In this document: positions 35,437-43,505 of the stretch, one piece after another
Layout: the number at the start of each line of letters is the position of its first letter
Position numbering within the stretch: the stretch's first letter is position 1
Source of the DNA: Micromonospora sp. H61
GTDB lineage: Bacteria > Actinomycetota > Actinomycetes > Mycobacteriales > Micromonosporaceae
Length of the DNA: 64,000 nucleotides
Direction: 5' to 3'
Assembly: GCF_018070325.1 (NCBI RefSeq)
Contig: NZ_JAGPXY010000004.1
Location: forward strand, 62,001 to 126,000
Translations under genes and position numbers: made by a program
Notes under the pieces: generated by a model
What the model saw: the letters and a program-made list of their open reading frames with translations, nothing else
Told to the model about the DNA's origin: nothing
Databases searched by the model: none

Positions 35437-35948
35437 CTCGGACTCCTCACTGACATCTCGGCGACGTCGAGCACCTGGCGGACGGCCGCCAACGCCCGAG
35501 CCGTCTGCGACTTCACGTTGCCTTCGGAGCAGCCCATCGCGGCGGCCGTGTCGGTCAACGACAGGTCGCACAGGAACCGCAGGACCAGCACGGTGCGCTG
35601 GCCACGCGGGAGGCGGGCGAGCGCGGCGAGCAGGCTGTCCCGCTCGGCCACGTCGTCGTGCGGCGTGACCGGCGAGCGCTCCGGCGCCGGCGCCGACCCC
35701 AGCAGGCGAACCTTCGCCCAGCTCAACCGCTTCTCATCGACGAGCTTTTGCACCAGCATCCGATGTACGTACGCGTCGACGTTGTCGGCCCGGCTGACCC
35801 GGCGCCAGTTCACGTAGAGCGCCGTGACCGTCTGCTGCACCACGTCGTCGGCCAGATGGGCGTCGCCGCACATCAGGAACGCGGTCCGATGCAGGCTCGG
35901 CAGTCGCGCGGAGACGTACTCCACGAACTCACCCTCGGCATCCACCAT
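35433..35948 (-). CDS. SigE-family ECF RNA polymerase sigma factor
   Basis: A 171-residue extracytoplasmic-function sigma factor. Region 2 covers FVEYVSARLPSLHRTAFLMC to LADDVVQQTVTALYVNW, and region 4 covers RLPRGQRTVLVLRFLCDLS and CSEGNVKSQTARALAAVR with the helix-turn-helix. The short form and these motifs fit the actinobacterial SigE/SigM-like 'SigE family'. It is co-transcribed with the membrane-anchored repeat protein, which likely controls or uses it. The target promoters are not evident. Confidence 0.93.
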   Translation of the reverse strand: MVDAEGEFVEYVSARLPSLHRTAFLMCGDAHLADDVVQQTVTALYVNWRRVSRADNVDAYVHRMLVQKLVDEKRLSWAKVRLLGSAPAPERSPVTPHDDVAERDSLLAALARLPRGQRTVLVLRFLCDLSLTDTAAAMGCSEGNVKSQTARALAAVRQVLDVAEMSVRSPR

Positions 35949-36338
35949 CGAGGCTCCCTCCTCCGCAAGCTCGACGGGACCGGACGACCATCAGGTTGCG
36001 TCCCCGTCGAAGAACGCTCGAAAGCCCTGCCGCTCGGCCGGGCCGGGGGGGTGTCCCGCCCGGCCCCGGCGGCGGCGGACAGATCAGCCTCGAGTCACCA
36101 CTGATGTGTCCACTGTGGTCGTACCGGAAGGATTCTCGGAGACCGTTATGGCATTGACCAGTGTCGTTGCGTTTGGTGTCCTCGTCCCGCTCGGAATGAA
36201 CGGCGAAAGATTGCTGCGGGTGGCCCGCTCATAACCTAGGCTCCCGAATACCCACCTCGACGGCCCGCCCTCATGCCGTGCCAGCCACCGACCTCGCACG
36301 CCGGCCATCGCAACCCTCGACGCCGATTGGAGTATTCG
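35949..36338. other. 390-base divergent gap
   Basis: The region between the sigma gene and the SMP-30-like gene. It holds an 8-bp GC inverted repeat around a G-run (36036-36043 / 36058-36065) in the sigma gene leader, and a 28-codon frame starting at ATG 36148 behind GGAG, which encodes MALTSVVAFGVLVPLGMN and ten further residues. That peptide is hydrophobic in the middle but too short to call. I see no other gene. Confidence 0.4.
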
Positions 36339-37385
36339 ATGACCTGGCGTCCAACCATTGCCGTACTGGCCGGCCTGTGCCTTGCGGTCAGCGCCACCCC
36401 ACTGCCCGCCGGTGCCGCCGCCGACGCTGCGCAGGTCAGCGCTCACGTCGCGCTGGCCGGTCCGCCCGGCGCACCGCCCGGGGCCTGCCCGACGGGGGCC
36501 AGTTACGGCCCACCGCTGCCGGCCAGCACCGTGACGGCCCCGCGAATCCAGGGCGGGTTCACGTTCCTCGAAGGGCCGGTCTGGGTCGCCGACGGCGGCT
36601 ACCTGCTGATGTCCGACATGACCGCCGGCACCGGGCCGTACAACGTCCAGCCGTCGACGATCCGCCGGTTCACCCCGACGGGAAGCTTCGACACGTTCAT
36701 CGCCGACGCCGGCAGCAACGGCCTGGCACTCAGCGCCGACGGCCAGCAGCTCGTCGCCGCCACCCACGACCAGCGGAACGTGTCCGCGTACCGGTTGAGC
36801 GACCGGGCCCGCAGCACCGTCGCGCCGAACCACCAGGGCCGGGCGTTCAACTCGCCGAACGACGTCGCGGTCCGTTCCGACGGCGTCGTCTACTTCACCG
36901 ACCCCAACTTCCAGCGCGGCAACCGCCCGGACCAGATGAGCGGGCGTACCAGTGTCTTCCGCGTCTCCAACGGGCAGGTGTCGCTGGTCGACGACCGGTT
37001 GCGCCAACCCAACGGCATCTCGCTCTCGCCGGACGGGACCGCACTGTACGTGGGCGCCTACTCCGAGAACAAGATTTACAAGTACGCGGTCCAGCCCGAC
37101 GGCAGCATCGGCGCCCGCAGCGTCTTCGTGAACTACATCGGCGGCCCGGACGGCGGCACGATCGACTGCGCCGGCAACGTGTACTGGACCTCGGGCGGGG
37201 ACTCCCTGGTCCACGTCTACTCCCCCGCGGGCACCCAGCTCGGCACGATCCGCTCCGGCAACTCCGGCACGACCAACGTGGCATTCGGCGGCCCCGACCG
37301 GCAGACCCTCTTCGTCACGTCGGGCCGGTGGGGCGACTCCGGGCTGTACAGCGTGCGACTCAACATCCCCGGATATCCGTACTGA
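36339..37385 (+). CDS. Secreted SMP-30/gluconolactonase-like beta-propeller
   Basis: A 348-residue exported protein with a signal peptide (AVLAGLCLAVSATPLPAGAA) and a six-bladed SMP-30/gluconolactonase/LRE-type propeller: FLEGPVWVADGGYLLMSDM, GSNGLALSADGQQLV, NSPNDVAVRSDGVVYFTDPN, QPNGISLSPDGTALYVGAY and GTIDCAGNVYWTSGG. The metal-ligand pattern E (FLEGP), N (SPND) and D (SLSPDG) is present, so lactonase activity is possible. ATG 36339 has GGAG 8 bases upstream. The natural substrate is unknown; a sugar-lactone role would fit the hemicellulose theme but is not shown. Confidence 0.87.
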   Translation: MTWRPTIAVLAGLCLAVSATPLPAGAAADAAQVSAHVALAGPPGAPPGACPTGASYGPPLPASTVTAPRIQGGFTFLEGPVWVADGGYLLMSDMTAGTGPYNVQPSTIRRFTPTGSFDTFIADAGSNGLALSADGQQLVAATHDQRNVSAYRLSDRARSTVAPNHQGRAFNSPNDVAVRSDGVVYFTDPNFQRGNRPDQMSGRTSVFRVSNGQVSLVDDRLRQPNGISLSPDGTALYVGAYSENKIYKYAVQPDGSIGARSVFVNYIGGPDGGTIDCAGNVYWTSGGDSLVHVYSPAGTQLGTIRSGNSGTTNVAFGGPDRQTLFVTSGRWGDSGLYSVRLNIPGYPY

Positions 37386-37399
37386 CCGACTGTTTGATG

Positions 37400-37437
37400 G
37401 CGCGCCGCTTTCGTCGTAGCCCGACGAGGCGGCGCGC
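37400..37437. terminator. Bidirectional hairpin between convergent genes
   Basis: The arms GCGCGCCGC (37400-37408) and GCGGCGCGC (37429-37437) are reverse complements, and an inner TCGTCG/CGACGA pair extends the stem. It lies between the SMP-30-like gene and the membrane protein gene, touching the latter's stop. Confidence 0.65.
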
Positions 37438-38075
37438 TATCCGGCGGTCGCGGCGATGAACACCACCGCCCCGACCACCACCAGCGCGGCGCCCAGGAAG
37501 GTCTGCCGGCGGGCCCGGCGCAACGCCTCCCTGACCTGCCAGGCGTGCGCCGTGGCGAGCAGCCAGCGCAGGTACGGGTCGGTCCGGGCGATGTTGCGGC
37601 GCGCGGTGGCGAGCCCTGCCCGGAGGGCGGCCCGCTCCTGCGGCGGGGCCGTCGACAGGCGGCAGGTGATCTCCGCAGCGATCCGGCGATGACGCAGCAG
37701 GCCGTCGACGTCACCGGCGTACCCGCCGAAGTGGTACCAGGGCTCGGCTTCCAGCCGCTCGCGCAGGCCGCGCAGCTGCGGCCCGGTGAGCGTCGCCGGC
37801 GTGGTCATCGGCGGGACGAGCACCTCGCTGGTCCGCCAGATCGCCCCGGCCACGCCGAGCAGCGTCACCAGTAGACCGCCGCCCGCCCACGCCGCGTGGG
37901 CCCAGTCGGTGACCTTGCCGGCGGCGATCAGCGGGCCACCGCCGAGCAGCAGCGCGCCCACCGCGCCGGCCGAGGAGATGATCCATCGTGCCGCCGCCCG
38001 ACTGTCCGCGACCGAGTCCAACGGGGACGGCAACGCGTCCAACCCCGCGCCGCCCGTCGGCGATTCCCCGGTCAT
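37437..38075 (-). CDS. Membrane protein with three helices, next to the CHAT gene
   Basis: A 212-residue protein. Helices are predicted at about 33-50 (ISSAGAVGALLLGGGPLI), 58-80 (AAWAGGGLLVTLLGVAGAI) and 192-210 (FLGAALVVVGAVVFIAA). The middle is a soluble helical segment of about 110 residues, including PQLRGLRERLEAEPWYHFGG and AGLATARRNIARTDPYLRWL. The ATG overlaps the stop of the 53-residue gene upstream (ATGA), so the two are coupled. I do not know the family. It lies divergent from the CHAT-NTPase-TPR gene and could be its membrane partner or target; that is inference. Confidence 0.7.
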   Translation of the reverse strand: MTGESPTGGAGLDALPSPLDSVADSRAAARWIISSAGAVGALLLGGGPLIAAGKVTDWAHAAWAGGGLLVTLLGVAGAIWRTSEVLVPPMTTPATLTGPQLRGLRERLEAEPWYHFGGYAGDVDGLLRHRRIAAEITCRLSTAPPQERAALRAGLATARRNIARTDPYLRWLLATAHAWQVREALRRARRQTFLGAALVVVGAVVFIAATAG

Positions 38076-38233
38076 CGGCTGTCGTCGCGGAAGACGACAC
38101 CCAGCGGGCCGTTCTCGTCGTCGGGCAGATCGGTGTACGGCATCCAGCGCTGGCCGTCGTAGAACTCCAGCTCGCCGCTGTCGTTGATCCGCACGGCGTT
38201 GACCTGCACAAGCTCCTCAGGATCGTCAGCCAT
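38072..38233 (-). CDS. 53-residue acidic protein, first gene of the divergent unit
   Basis: A small frame from ATG 38231-38233 to a TGA that overlaps the next start. The protein begins MADDPEELVQVNAVRI and contains DSGELEFYDGQRWMPYTDLP; it ends VVFRDDSR. The composition is strongly acidic with an aromatic YDGQRWMPY core, unlike a random frame, and the stop/start overlap supports translation. DGQRW-type motifs occur in small actinobacterial proteins that accompany CHAT or other NTPase genes; I cannot name the family. It starts 73 bases from the CHAT gene start, on the other strand. Confidence 0.7.
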   Translation of the reverse strand: MADDPEELVQVNAVRINDSGELEFYDGQRWMPYTDLPDDENGPLGVVFRDDSR

Positions 38234-38306
38234 GGATACAGTATCGGTCAGCCCGGCAATCCATCCCGGCGTCGGGTCGTCCGCCGGGCGACCGCAGGGG
38301 GCCTTC

Positions 38307-41300
38307 GTGATCCGGTTGACAGTCAGCGCGACCGACGTGGTCCTAGCCGTCCGCGGCGACCGGCGCCGACACCCGGTGGGCCCCGCCGATCAACGCACCG
38401 CCGACCTGCTCTGGCGACTGCGCGGCGGCCCCTCGGTGGAGCTGTCGTACCAGGTCGGCGTCGCGCTCGGCCGCCGCTTCCTCGACGCCCTCGGCCCGGC
38501 CCTGCGCGCTGAACTGACCCGCCCCGGCCGGCACCGGCTCGGCATCGAGGTCGCCGACCCGGCCCTGGCCGACCTGCCCTGGGAGACCCTGGTACTGCCC
38601 GGCGAGGAACTGCCGCTGGCGCTGCACCCCGACGTCGACGTCTGCCGGACCGGCCCTGACACACCGGCACCCACGGTCCGGGTGGACGGCCCACTGCGGT
38701 TGCTCGCGGCGATCGCGAGCCCGGACGACTCGACCCAGCCGCTGCTGGACCACGAGCGGGAACTCGGTCGGATCCTCGGCGCTGTGGAACCCGGGCATCG
38801 GCACGGGGTGCGGGTGCGCGTCCTGGAGTGGGGCAGCGCCGCCGCGATCAGGGCCGCCCTCGCCGAGGAGCCGTTCCACGTCCTGCACGTCTCCAGTCAC
38901 GCGCGCCCCGGCGCGCTGCTGCTGGAGACCCCCACCGGCGCGGAGGACCGCGTGGACGCCGCGCGGTTCCTGGCCGAGGTGCTGCCGCCGGGCCGGACCG
39001 TACCGTTGATCGTGCTGGCCGGCTGCTCCACCGCGCGACAGGATCAACGGGAGCTGCCCGGGCTGGCCGGCGCTCTGCTGACCCACGGCGCGCCGGCGGT
39101 GTTGGCGATGAACGGGACGGTCAGCGACGGGTACACCATCGAGTTCTGCGCTCGGCTCTACGAGCGGTTGGCCGCCCGCAGCGAGCCGGAGCTGTTGGCG
39201 GAGGTCTCCGCCGTACGCCGCGAGCTGGCCCCGACCTCCGCCGAGTGGTGGATGCCGACGCTGTTCCTGGCCGACCCCGGGCTGCGGCTGGCCGGTGGAC
39301 GAGGCGGCGCTGCCGTCGCCGTGCCGCCCGGCCAGTCGATCGTCGGGGACGGCGTGGTGCGCGCACCCACGGACTTCGTTGGCCGCCGGGAGATCCTGCG
39401 TCGGCTGTCGCGAGGAAAGCTTCGGGTGCTCGTCCACGGCATCGGCGGGATCGGCAAGACGAGTCTCGCCGCCGAACTCGCGCGGCGGTTCCGCGATGTG
39501 TGTGGCATCGTCGTGGCGACCCACGGGGACGCCACAGTCGACGGGATCCTCGACGAGCTGCGCCGCCAGGTGGAGAGCCGGTGCGCGGCAGCGGCCCCGG
39601 ACGACCCGCTGCGGCGATGGCTCGTCGCTCTCGCCGCGCCGGGCCAGGACTGGCGGCGACGGTTGGACTCGATCGGCGCCGGCGGCCCGCCGCTGCTGCT
39701 CGTCCTCGACAACGCCGAGGACGCCCTGGACACCGAGCACCGGTTGGCCGACACGGACCTGGCGGCGTTCCTCGCCGCCTGGGCGTCCCACCACGAGCTG
39801 GTCGTGACCAGCCGGCACCCGTTCCCGGTCGCCGGTCTGGAAACCTGTCACCTCGGTCCGCTCACCTGGCAGGAGACCCGCAAGCTGCTCTGGCGGCTGC
39901 CAGGCGTGGGCCAACTGGCGCCGGCGGAACAACAACGGATGTGGCACCGGCTGGGTGGTCACCCACGCGCGCTGGAATACCTCGACGGCCTGCTGCGCGG
40001 CGGCAACGCCCGATCCGACGAGGTGGCCGGCCGACTGGCCGCGGTCGGTGGCGGCCGGGACGCCGGGCCGGCGGAGGTTGGCACGCCGCTGGCCGAGGCC
40101 GGCGCGCTGGCCGCCGAGGATGTGCTGCTGCCCCGGCTGCTCGCCGGTCTGGAGGCCGTCCCGGCGGCCCGTCGGTTGCTGCTCGGCGCGGCGGTGTACC
40201 GCACCCCGGTCGACCGGACCGGCCTCGCCTGGCAGCTCGCCGACCCGACGGACGGCGACGCCCCACCACCGGAACCGGCGGGGCTGGACGAGTCGGTCCA
40301 GACGCTGTCGCAGCTGGGACTGCTCGCCCCGGTGACCGGGGGTCACCTGGTGCACCGGTGGACGGCGGCGAGCCTGCTGCGGATCGCCGGCAGCGACGCG
40401 GTGGTCGACGCGCACCGCCGGGCGGGCCGTTACTGGGGCTGGCGGGCCCGGTCCAGCACCGACCAGCACGACTTCATCCGCCGGGTCGTCGAGGCGCGGT
40501 ACCACCACCTGGCCGCAGGTGACACCGACGAGGTCGTCACCTACTCCGAACTGGCCTGTCAGGAGTTGCACGCGGCCGGGCACTGGGCCTGGGAGGAGAA
40601 GATCTGGCGGGAGCTGCTGCCGATGGCGTCGCCGGGCTCGGCGCGCGGGGCGAGCTTCCTCAAGGGACTCGGCGACGTGCACCTCAGCCGGGGCGAATAC
40701 CCGCAGGCGACGCAGCGCTACGAGGCGGCGCTGGCCGTCTACCGGGATCTCGGCGACGACAGCGGGGTCGGCAAACTCCTGCACCAGTTGGGCCTGGTCG
40801 CCGACAACCGGGGTGACCGGGTGACCGCGGACCGGTTGTTCCAGGATGCCTTGACGATCCTGAGCCGGCTCGACGACCGCTCGGCGGTCTCCCGGACCCT
40901 GCACCAGCTCGCCGGCATCGCCCGCGGCAACGGCGACGCCGAGCTGGCCATGTCGCGGTACCTGGAGGAGCTGGCGATCGCCCGGGACCTCGACGACCTG
41001 GAGGGGATCGCGGCGAGCCACCACCAGATCGGCGTACTCGCCTTCGAGGCCCGCGACCTCGTGAAGGCGGAGCAGTGCATCCAGGTGGCGATCAGCTCCT
41101 ACGGACGGTTGGGCGTCCGGGTCCAGCAGGGCAGCGGGCTGGTGATGCTCGGGCGGATCGCCCTCGCCCAGTTCGCGTACGAGACCGCCGAGGAGCGGAT
41201 CCGCGCCGCCCTGAAGATCTTCGAGGAGGTCGGCAGCAACGGTCACATCGCGGAGTGCTCGCTGCTGCTCGGTCACCTCTCGCGCGACCTCGACGACCTC

Positions 41301-42389
41301 GAATTCGCCGAGAGCTGCTTCGCCCGCGCGCGGACGATCGTCGCGGCCCTCGACGAGGACCCGCTCCTGCGCCGCTGCGACGAACTGCTCGGCGGCGTCC
41401 GAACCGTCCTCGGCCGGGCTGCCGAGGCGGTGCCGCACACCCTGAACGCGATCGGCGGGGACGACCAGCCGCCGTTCCAGGCAGCCCTGGAATGGCTGGC
41501 CGTGCAGCGCCTGGAACTGGGCGCGCGAGCCTTCTCCGCCCTGCTGGCCCGACACCTCGACCGGCGGCAGGCGGCGCAGCGGGCCGAGTGGGTCGAGGCG
41601 TACCTGCGGTTCCGGTTCGACGTTTCCCACCCGACGCCGCTCGGCAGTGGGTACGTCCTGCTCGCCATCGCCGCCGCCCAGGCGGGTGAGTTCGGCACCG
41701 CCCGGATGTGCCTGCTGCGAGCGTTGCCGATCTGCGCCGCCGCCGGCCACCAGGCGGGGGTCGCCAAGTGCCACGAGGACCTTGGCCGGGTGGGCCTGGA
41801 GACCCGCCGGCTGGCCGAGGCCCGGTCCCGCTACGAGCAGGCGTTGGAGGTCTACCGCGTGCTGCGCCACGAGCCCAACCAGGCCATCGTCCTGCACCAG
41901 CTCGGCCGGGTCTGTGAGGAGCAGGAGGACCTAGCCGGTGCGGATGGGTTCTACCGCCGCTCCATCGCGATCAAGAAGCGGCTCGGGAACCTGTCGGGCG
42001 TCTCCAACAGCACCTTCCACCTCGGCCGGGTGGCTGGGCTGCGCGGCGACCAGGCGCTGGCCGAGCGGTGCTACCGGACCTGCCTGCGGATCGACCGCGA
42101 GCAGGGCAACTGGGAGGAGGTGGCACTGGACCAGGTGGCGATCGGGCAGCTGCGCGTCGAGCAGGGCCACCCGGCGGAGGGCATCCCGCTGATCGTCGAG
42201 GCACTGAGCATCGACCGGCAGATCGGGTCGACGAACGCGGCGCTCGACCTCAACGCGCTGCGCGAACTGCGGGCCGGGCTCGGCGACGAGGCGTTCACGG
42301 CCATCCTCACCGACACCGTCGGCCCGGCCCACGCCGTCGAGGTGCTCGACCTGATCGCGGTGCTACCGACCACGGCCGAGCCGACCTGA
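38307..42389 (+). CDS. CHAT protease - NB-ARC-like NTPase - TPR protein
   Basis: A 1360-residue modular signalling protein. GTG 38307 is chosen with AGGGGG just upstream; an earlier ATG (38232) would overlap the divergent gene's start. Residues about 80-330 form a CHAT caspase-like protease domain: the catalytic His is likely H198 in VLHVSSHARPG and the Cys C240 in IVLAGCSTARQ. Residues about 360-700 form a STAND/NB-ARC-type NTPase with Walker A GIGGIGKTS (K384) and Walker B LLLVLDNAED. From about 770 to 1330 there are some ten or more TPR-type repeats (for example GRVCEEQEDLAGADGFYRRS). This is the architecture of bacterial NLR-like proteins: TPR sensing, NTPase oligomerisation, protease output. 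A conflict or immune role is inferred. All catalytic residues are intact. Confidence 0.88.
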   Translation: MIRLTVSATDVVLAVRGDRRRHPVGPADQRTADLLWRLRGGPSVELSYQVGVALGRRFLDALGPALRAELTRPGRHRLGIEVADPALADLPWETLVLPGEELPLALHPDVDVCRTGPDTPAPTVRVDGPLRLLAAIASPDDSTQPLLDHERELGRILGAVEPGHRHGVRVRVLEWGSAAAIRAALAEEPFHVLHVSSHARPGALLLETPTGAEDRVDAARFLAEVLPPGRTVPLIVLAGCSTARQDQRELPGLAGALLTHGAPAVLAMNGTVSDGYTIEFCARLYERLAARSEPELLAEVSAVRRELAPTSAEWWMPTLFLADPGLRLAGGRGGAAVAVPPGQSIVGDGVVRAPTDFVGRREILRRLSRGKLRVLVHGIGGIGKTSLAAELARRFRDVCGIVVATHGDATVDGILDELRRQVESRCAAAAPDDPLRRWLVALAAPGQDWRRRLDSIGAGGPPLLLVLDNAEDALDTEHRLADTDLAAFLAAWASHHELVVTSRHPFPVAGLETCHLGPLTWQETRKLLWRLPGVGQLAPAEQQRMWHRLGGHPRALEYLDGLLRGGNARSDEVAGRLAAVGGGRDAGPAEVGTPLAEAGALAAEDVLLPRLLAGLEAVPAARRLLLGAAVYRTPVDRTGLAWQLADPTDGDAPPPEPAGLDESVQTLSQLGLLAPVTGGHLVHRWTAASLLRIAGSDAVVDAHRRAGRYWGWRARSSTDQHDFIRRVVEARYHHLAAGDTDEVVTYSELACQELHAAGHWAWEEKIWRELLPMASPGSARGASFLKGLGDVHLSRGEYPQATQRYEAALAVYRDLGDDSGVGKLLHQLGLVADNRGDRVTADRLFQDALTILSRLDDRSAVSRTLHQLAGIARGNGDAELAMSRYLEELAIARDLDDLEGIAASHHQIGVLAFEARDLVKAEQCIQVAISSYGRLGVRVQQGSGLVMLGRIALAQFAYETAEERIRAALKIFEEVGSNGHIAECSLLLGHLSRDLDDLEFAESCFARARTIVAALDEDPLLRRCDELLGGVRTVLGRAAEAVPHTLNAIGGDDQPPFQAALEWLAVQRLELGARAFSALLARHLDRRQAAQRAEWVEAYLRFRFDVSHPTPLGSGYVLLAIAAAQAGEFGTARMCLLRALPICAAAGHQAGVAKCHEDLGRVGLETRRLAEARSRYEQALEVYRVLRHEPNQAIVLHQLGRVCEEQEDLAGADGFYRRSIAIKKRLGNLSGVSNSTFHLGRVAGLRGDQALAERCYRTCLRIDREQGNWEEVALDQVAIGQLRVEQGHPAEGIPLIVEALSIDRQIGSTNAALDLNALRELRAGLGDEAFTAILTDTVGPAHAVEVLDLIAVLPTTAEPT

Positions 42390-42508
42390 CCCACCCGTAC
42401 ACTTGGTTGATGGCGAACCGCCCGCGGCACCGGGGTCGATAGACCGATGAGGGCGTCGACCGCAGACACCGTCACCTGGTTTGGTGGCCAGGGCCCGGGG
42501 GTCCCCCG

Positions 42509-43369
42509 ATGAGAGGCCGCTACGACAACCTGACCCGCACCCGTGCTCTCGACCCGGAGCGCGACTACCTGGTCATCTACCAGACCATGCTGCGCTATGA
42601 GTTTCCGTGGGACATGAAACTCGGGCTCAACCTCGCCTTCAACCGGTCGTTCTCCATCCCCGCCATTGCCGCCGTGCACACCGCCACTGGCGAGCTGACC
42701 GAACGCACCCAGAAGCGGATCGACGACACCGGCCTGCTGATGTACGAGATGGTGCTCAACGGCTTCGAACAGCCCCGGGGCCGCGACGCGTTGCGGCGCG
42801 TCAACCAGATCCACCGCCGGTACGACATCAGCAACGACGACTTCCGCTACGTCCTCGGCTGCCTGGTCGTGATCCCCACCCGATGGTTGCAGGAGTACGG
42901 CTGGCGCCCGCCCTGCTGCCACGAACGTCACGCCACATACCTGTTCTATCGGGAACTCGGCCGACGGATGGGCATCACCGACATTCCCGGGTCTTACGAC
43001 GAGTTCGAGACCTGGTTCGACGCGCACGACGCAGCTCACCTTCAGCCCAACGACGACGCGGCGGCCATCGAACGCGCCACCCGCATGCTGATGCTCACCC
43101 GGATCCCCCCGATGCTCGCCCCACTGGGAAACGCGCTGGTCAGCGCCCTTTACGACGCGCCGCTGCGGCGTGCAACGCGGGTCGACACGCCGGGCTGGCC
43201 GGTCCGGGCGGGGCTGCACCTGGCGTTGAGGACGCGCTCGCGGTTGCAGCGGCGGTTCGGGGCGCCACGGACGACCGCGTTGTTCGCCGACGGCATCAAA
43301 GCCAAGAGCTACCCCGACGGGTACGAGATCAGCCAGCTCGGCCCGCACCAGGACCGCGTGCGGGAGTAG
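42509..43369 (+). CDS. MpaB-family oxygenase-like protein (DUF2236)
   Basis: A 286-residue protein of the MpaB/latex-clearing-protein-like haem family. Family features are the N-terminal helices (YLVIYQTMLRYEFPWDMKLG), the conserved GFEQPRGRDALRRVNQIHRR segment with the candidate haem-region His, YDISNDDFRYVLGCL, and the P-rich YGWRPPCCHERHA stretch. Members act on polyisoprenoids or mycophenolic-acid intermediates, and most are uncharacterised. There is no signal peptide. The G-rich run just before the ATG could serve as ribosome site. Confidence 0.82.
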   Translation: MRGRYDNLTRTRALDPERDYLVIYQTMLRYEFPWDMKLGLNLAFNRSFSIPAIAAVHTATGELTERTQKRIDDTGLLMYEMVLNGFEQPRGRDALRRVNQIHRRYDISNDDFRYVLGCLVVIPTRWLQEYGWRPPCCHERHATYLFYRELGRRMGITDIPGSYDEFETWFDAHDAAHLQPNDDAAAIERATRMLMLTRIPPMLAPLGNALVSALYDAPLRRATRVDTPGWPVRAGLHLALRTRSRLQRRFGAPRTTALFADGIKAKSYPDGYEISQLGPHQDRVRE

Positions 43370-43460
43370 CACGTCGTCGTGCTGGCGTCGCCGGCCCAGC
43401 TGGGTGCCGGACCCGGTGCTGCCGTGCGAGGTCACCGCGGAGAACCGGCGCGCGAGTGGG

Positions 43461-43503
43461 GCCGGTCCGCCGACTGTCCGTTGGGGGCAATCGGCGGACC
43501 GGC
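43461..43503. terminator. Hairpin between the MpaB-like and GH3 genes
   Basis: Perfect 13-bp arms (43461-43473 / 43491-43503) with a 17-base loop, ending 3 bases from the GH3 stop; probably serves the GH3/bxl operon and perhaps the convergent gene as well. Confidence 0.75.
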
Positions 43504-43505
43504 TC

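Noticed and set aside
36148..36234. 28-codon frame with a ribosome-like site
   Set aside because: Too short, with no partner or conserved motif visible; noted under the gap but not called a gene.
38184..38306. Longer N-terminus for the CHAT protein
   Set aside because: It overlaps the divergent small gene, and the good ribosome site is before GTG 38307.
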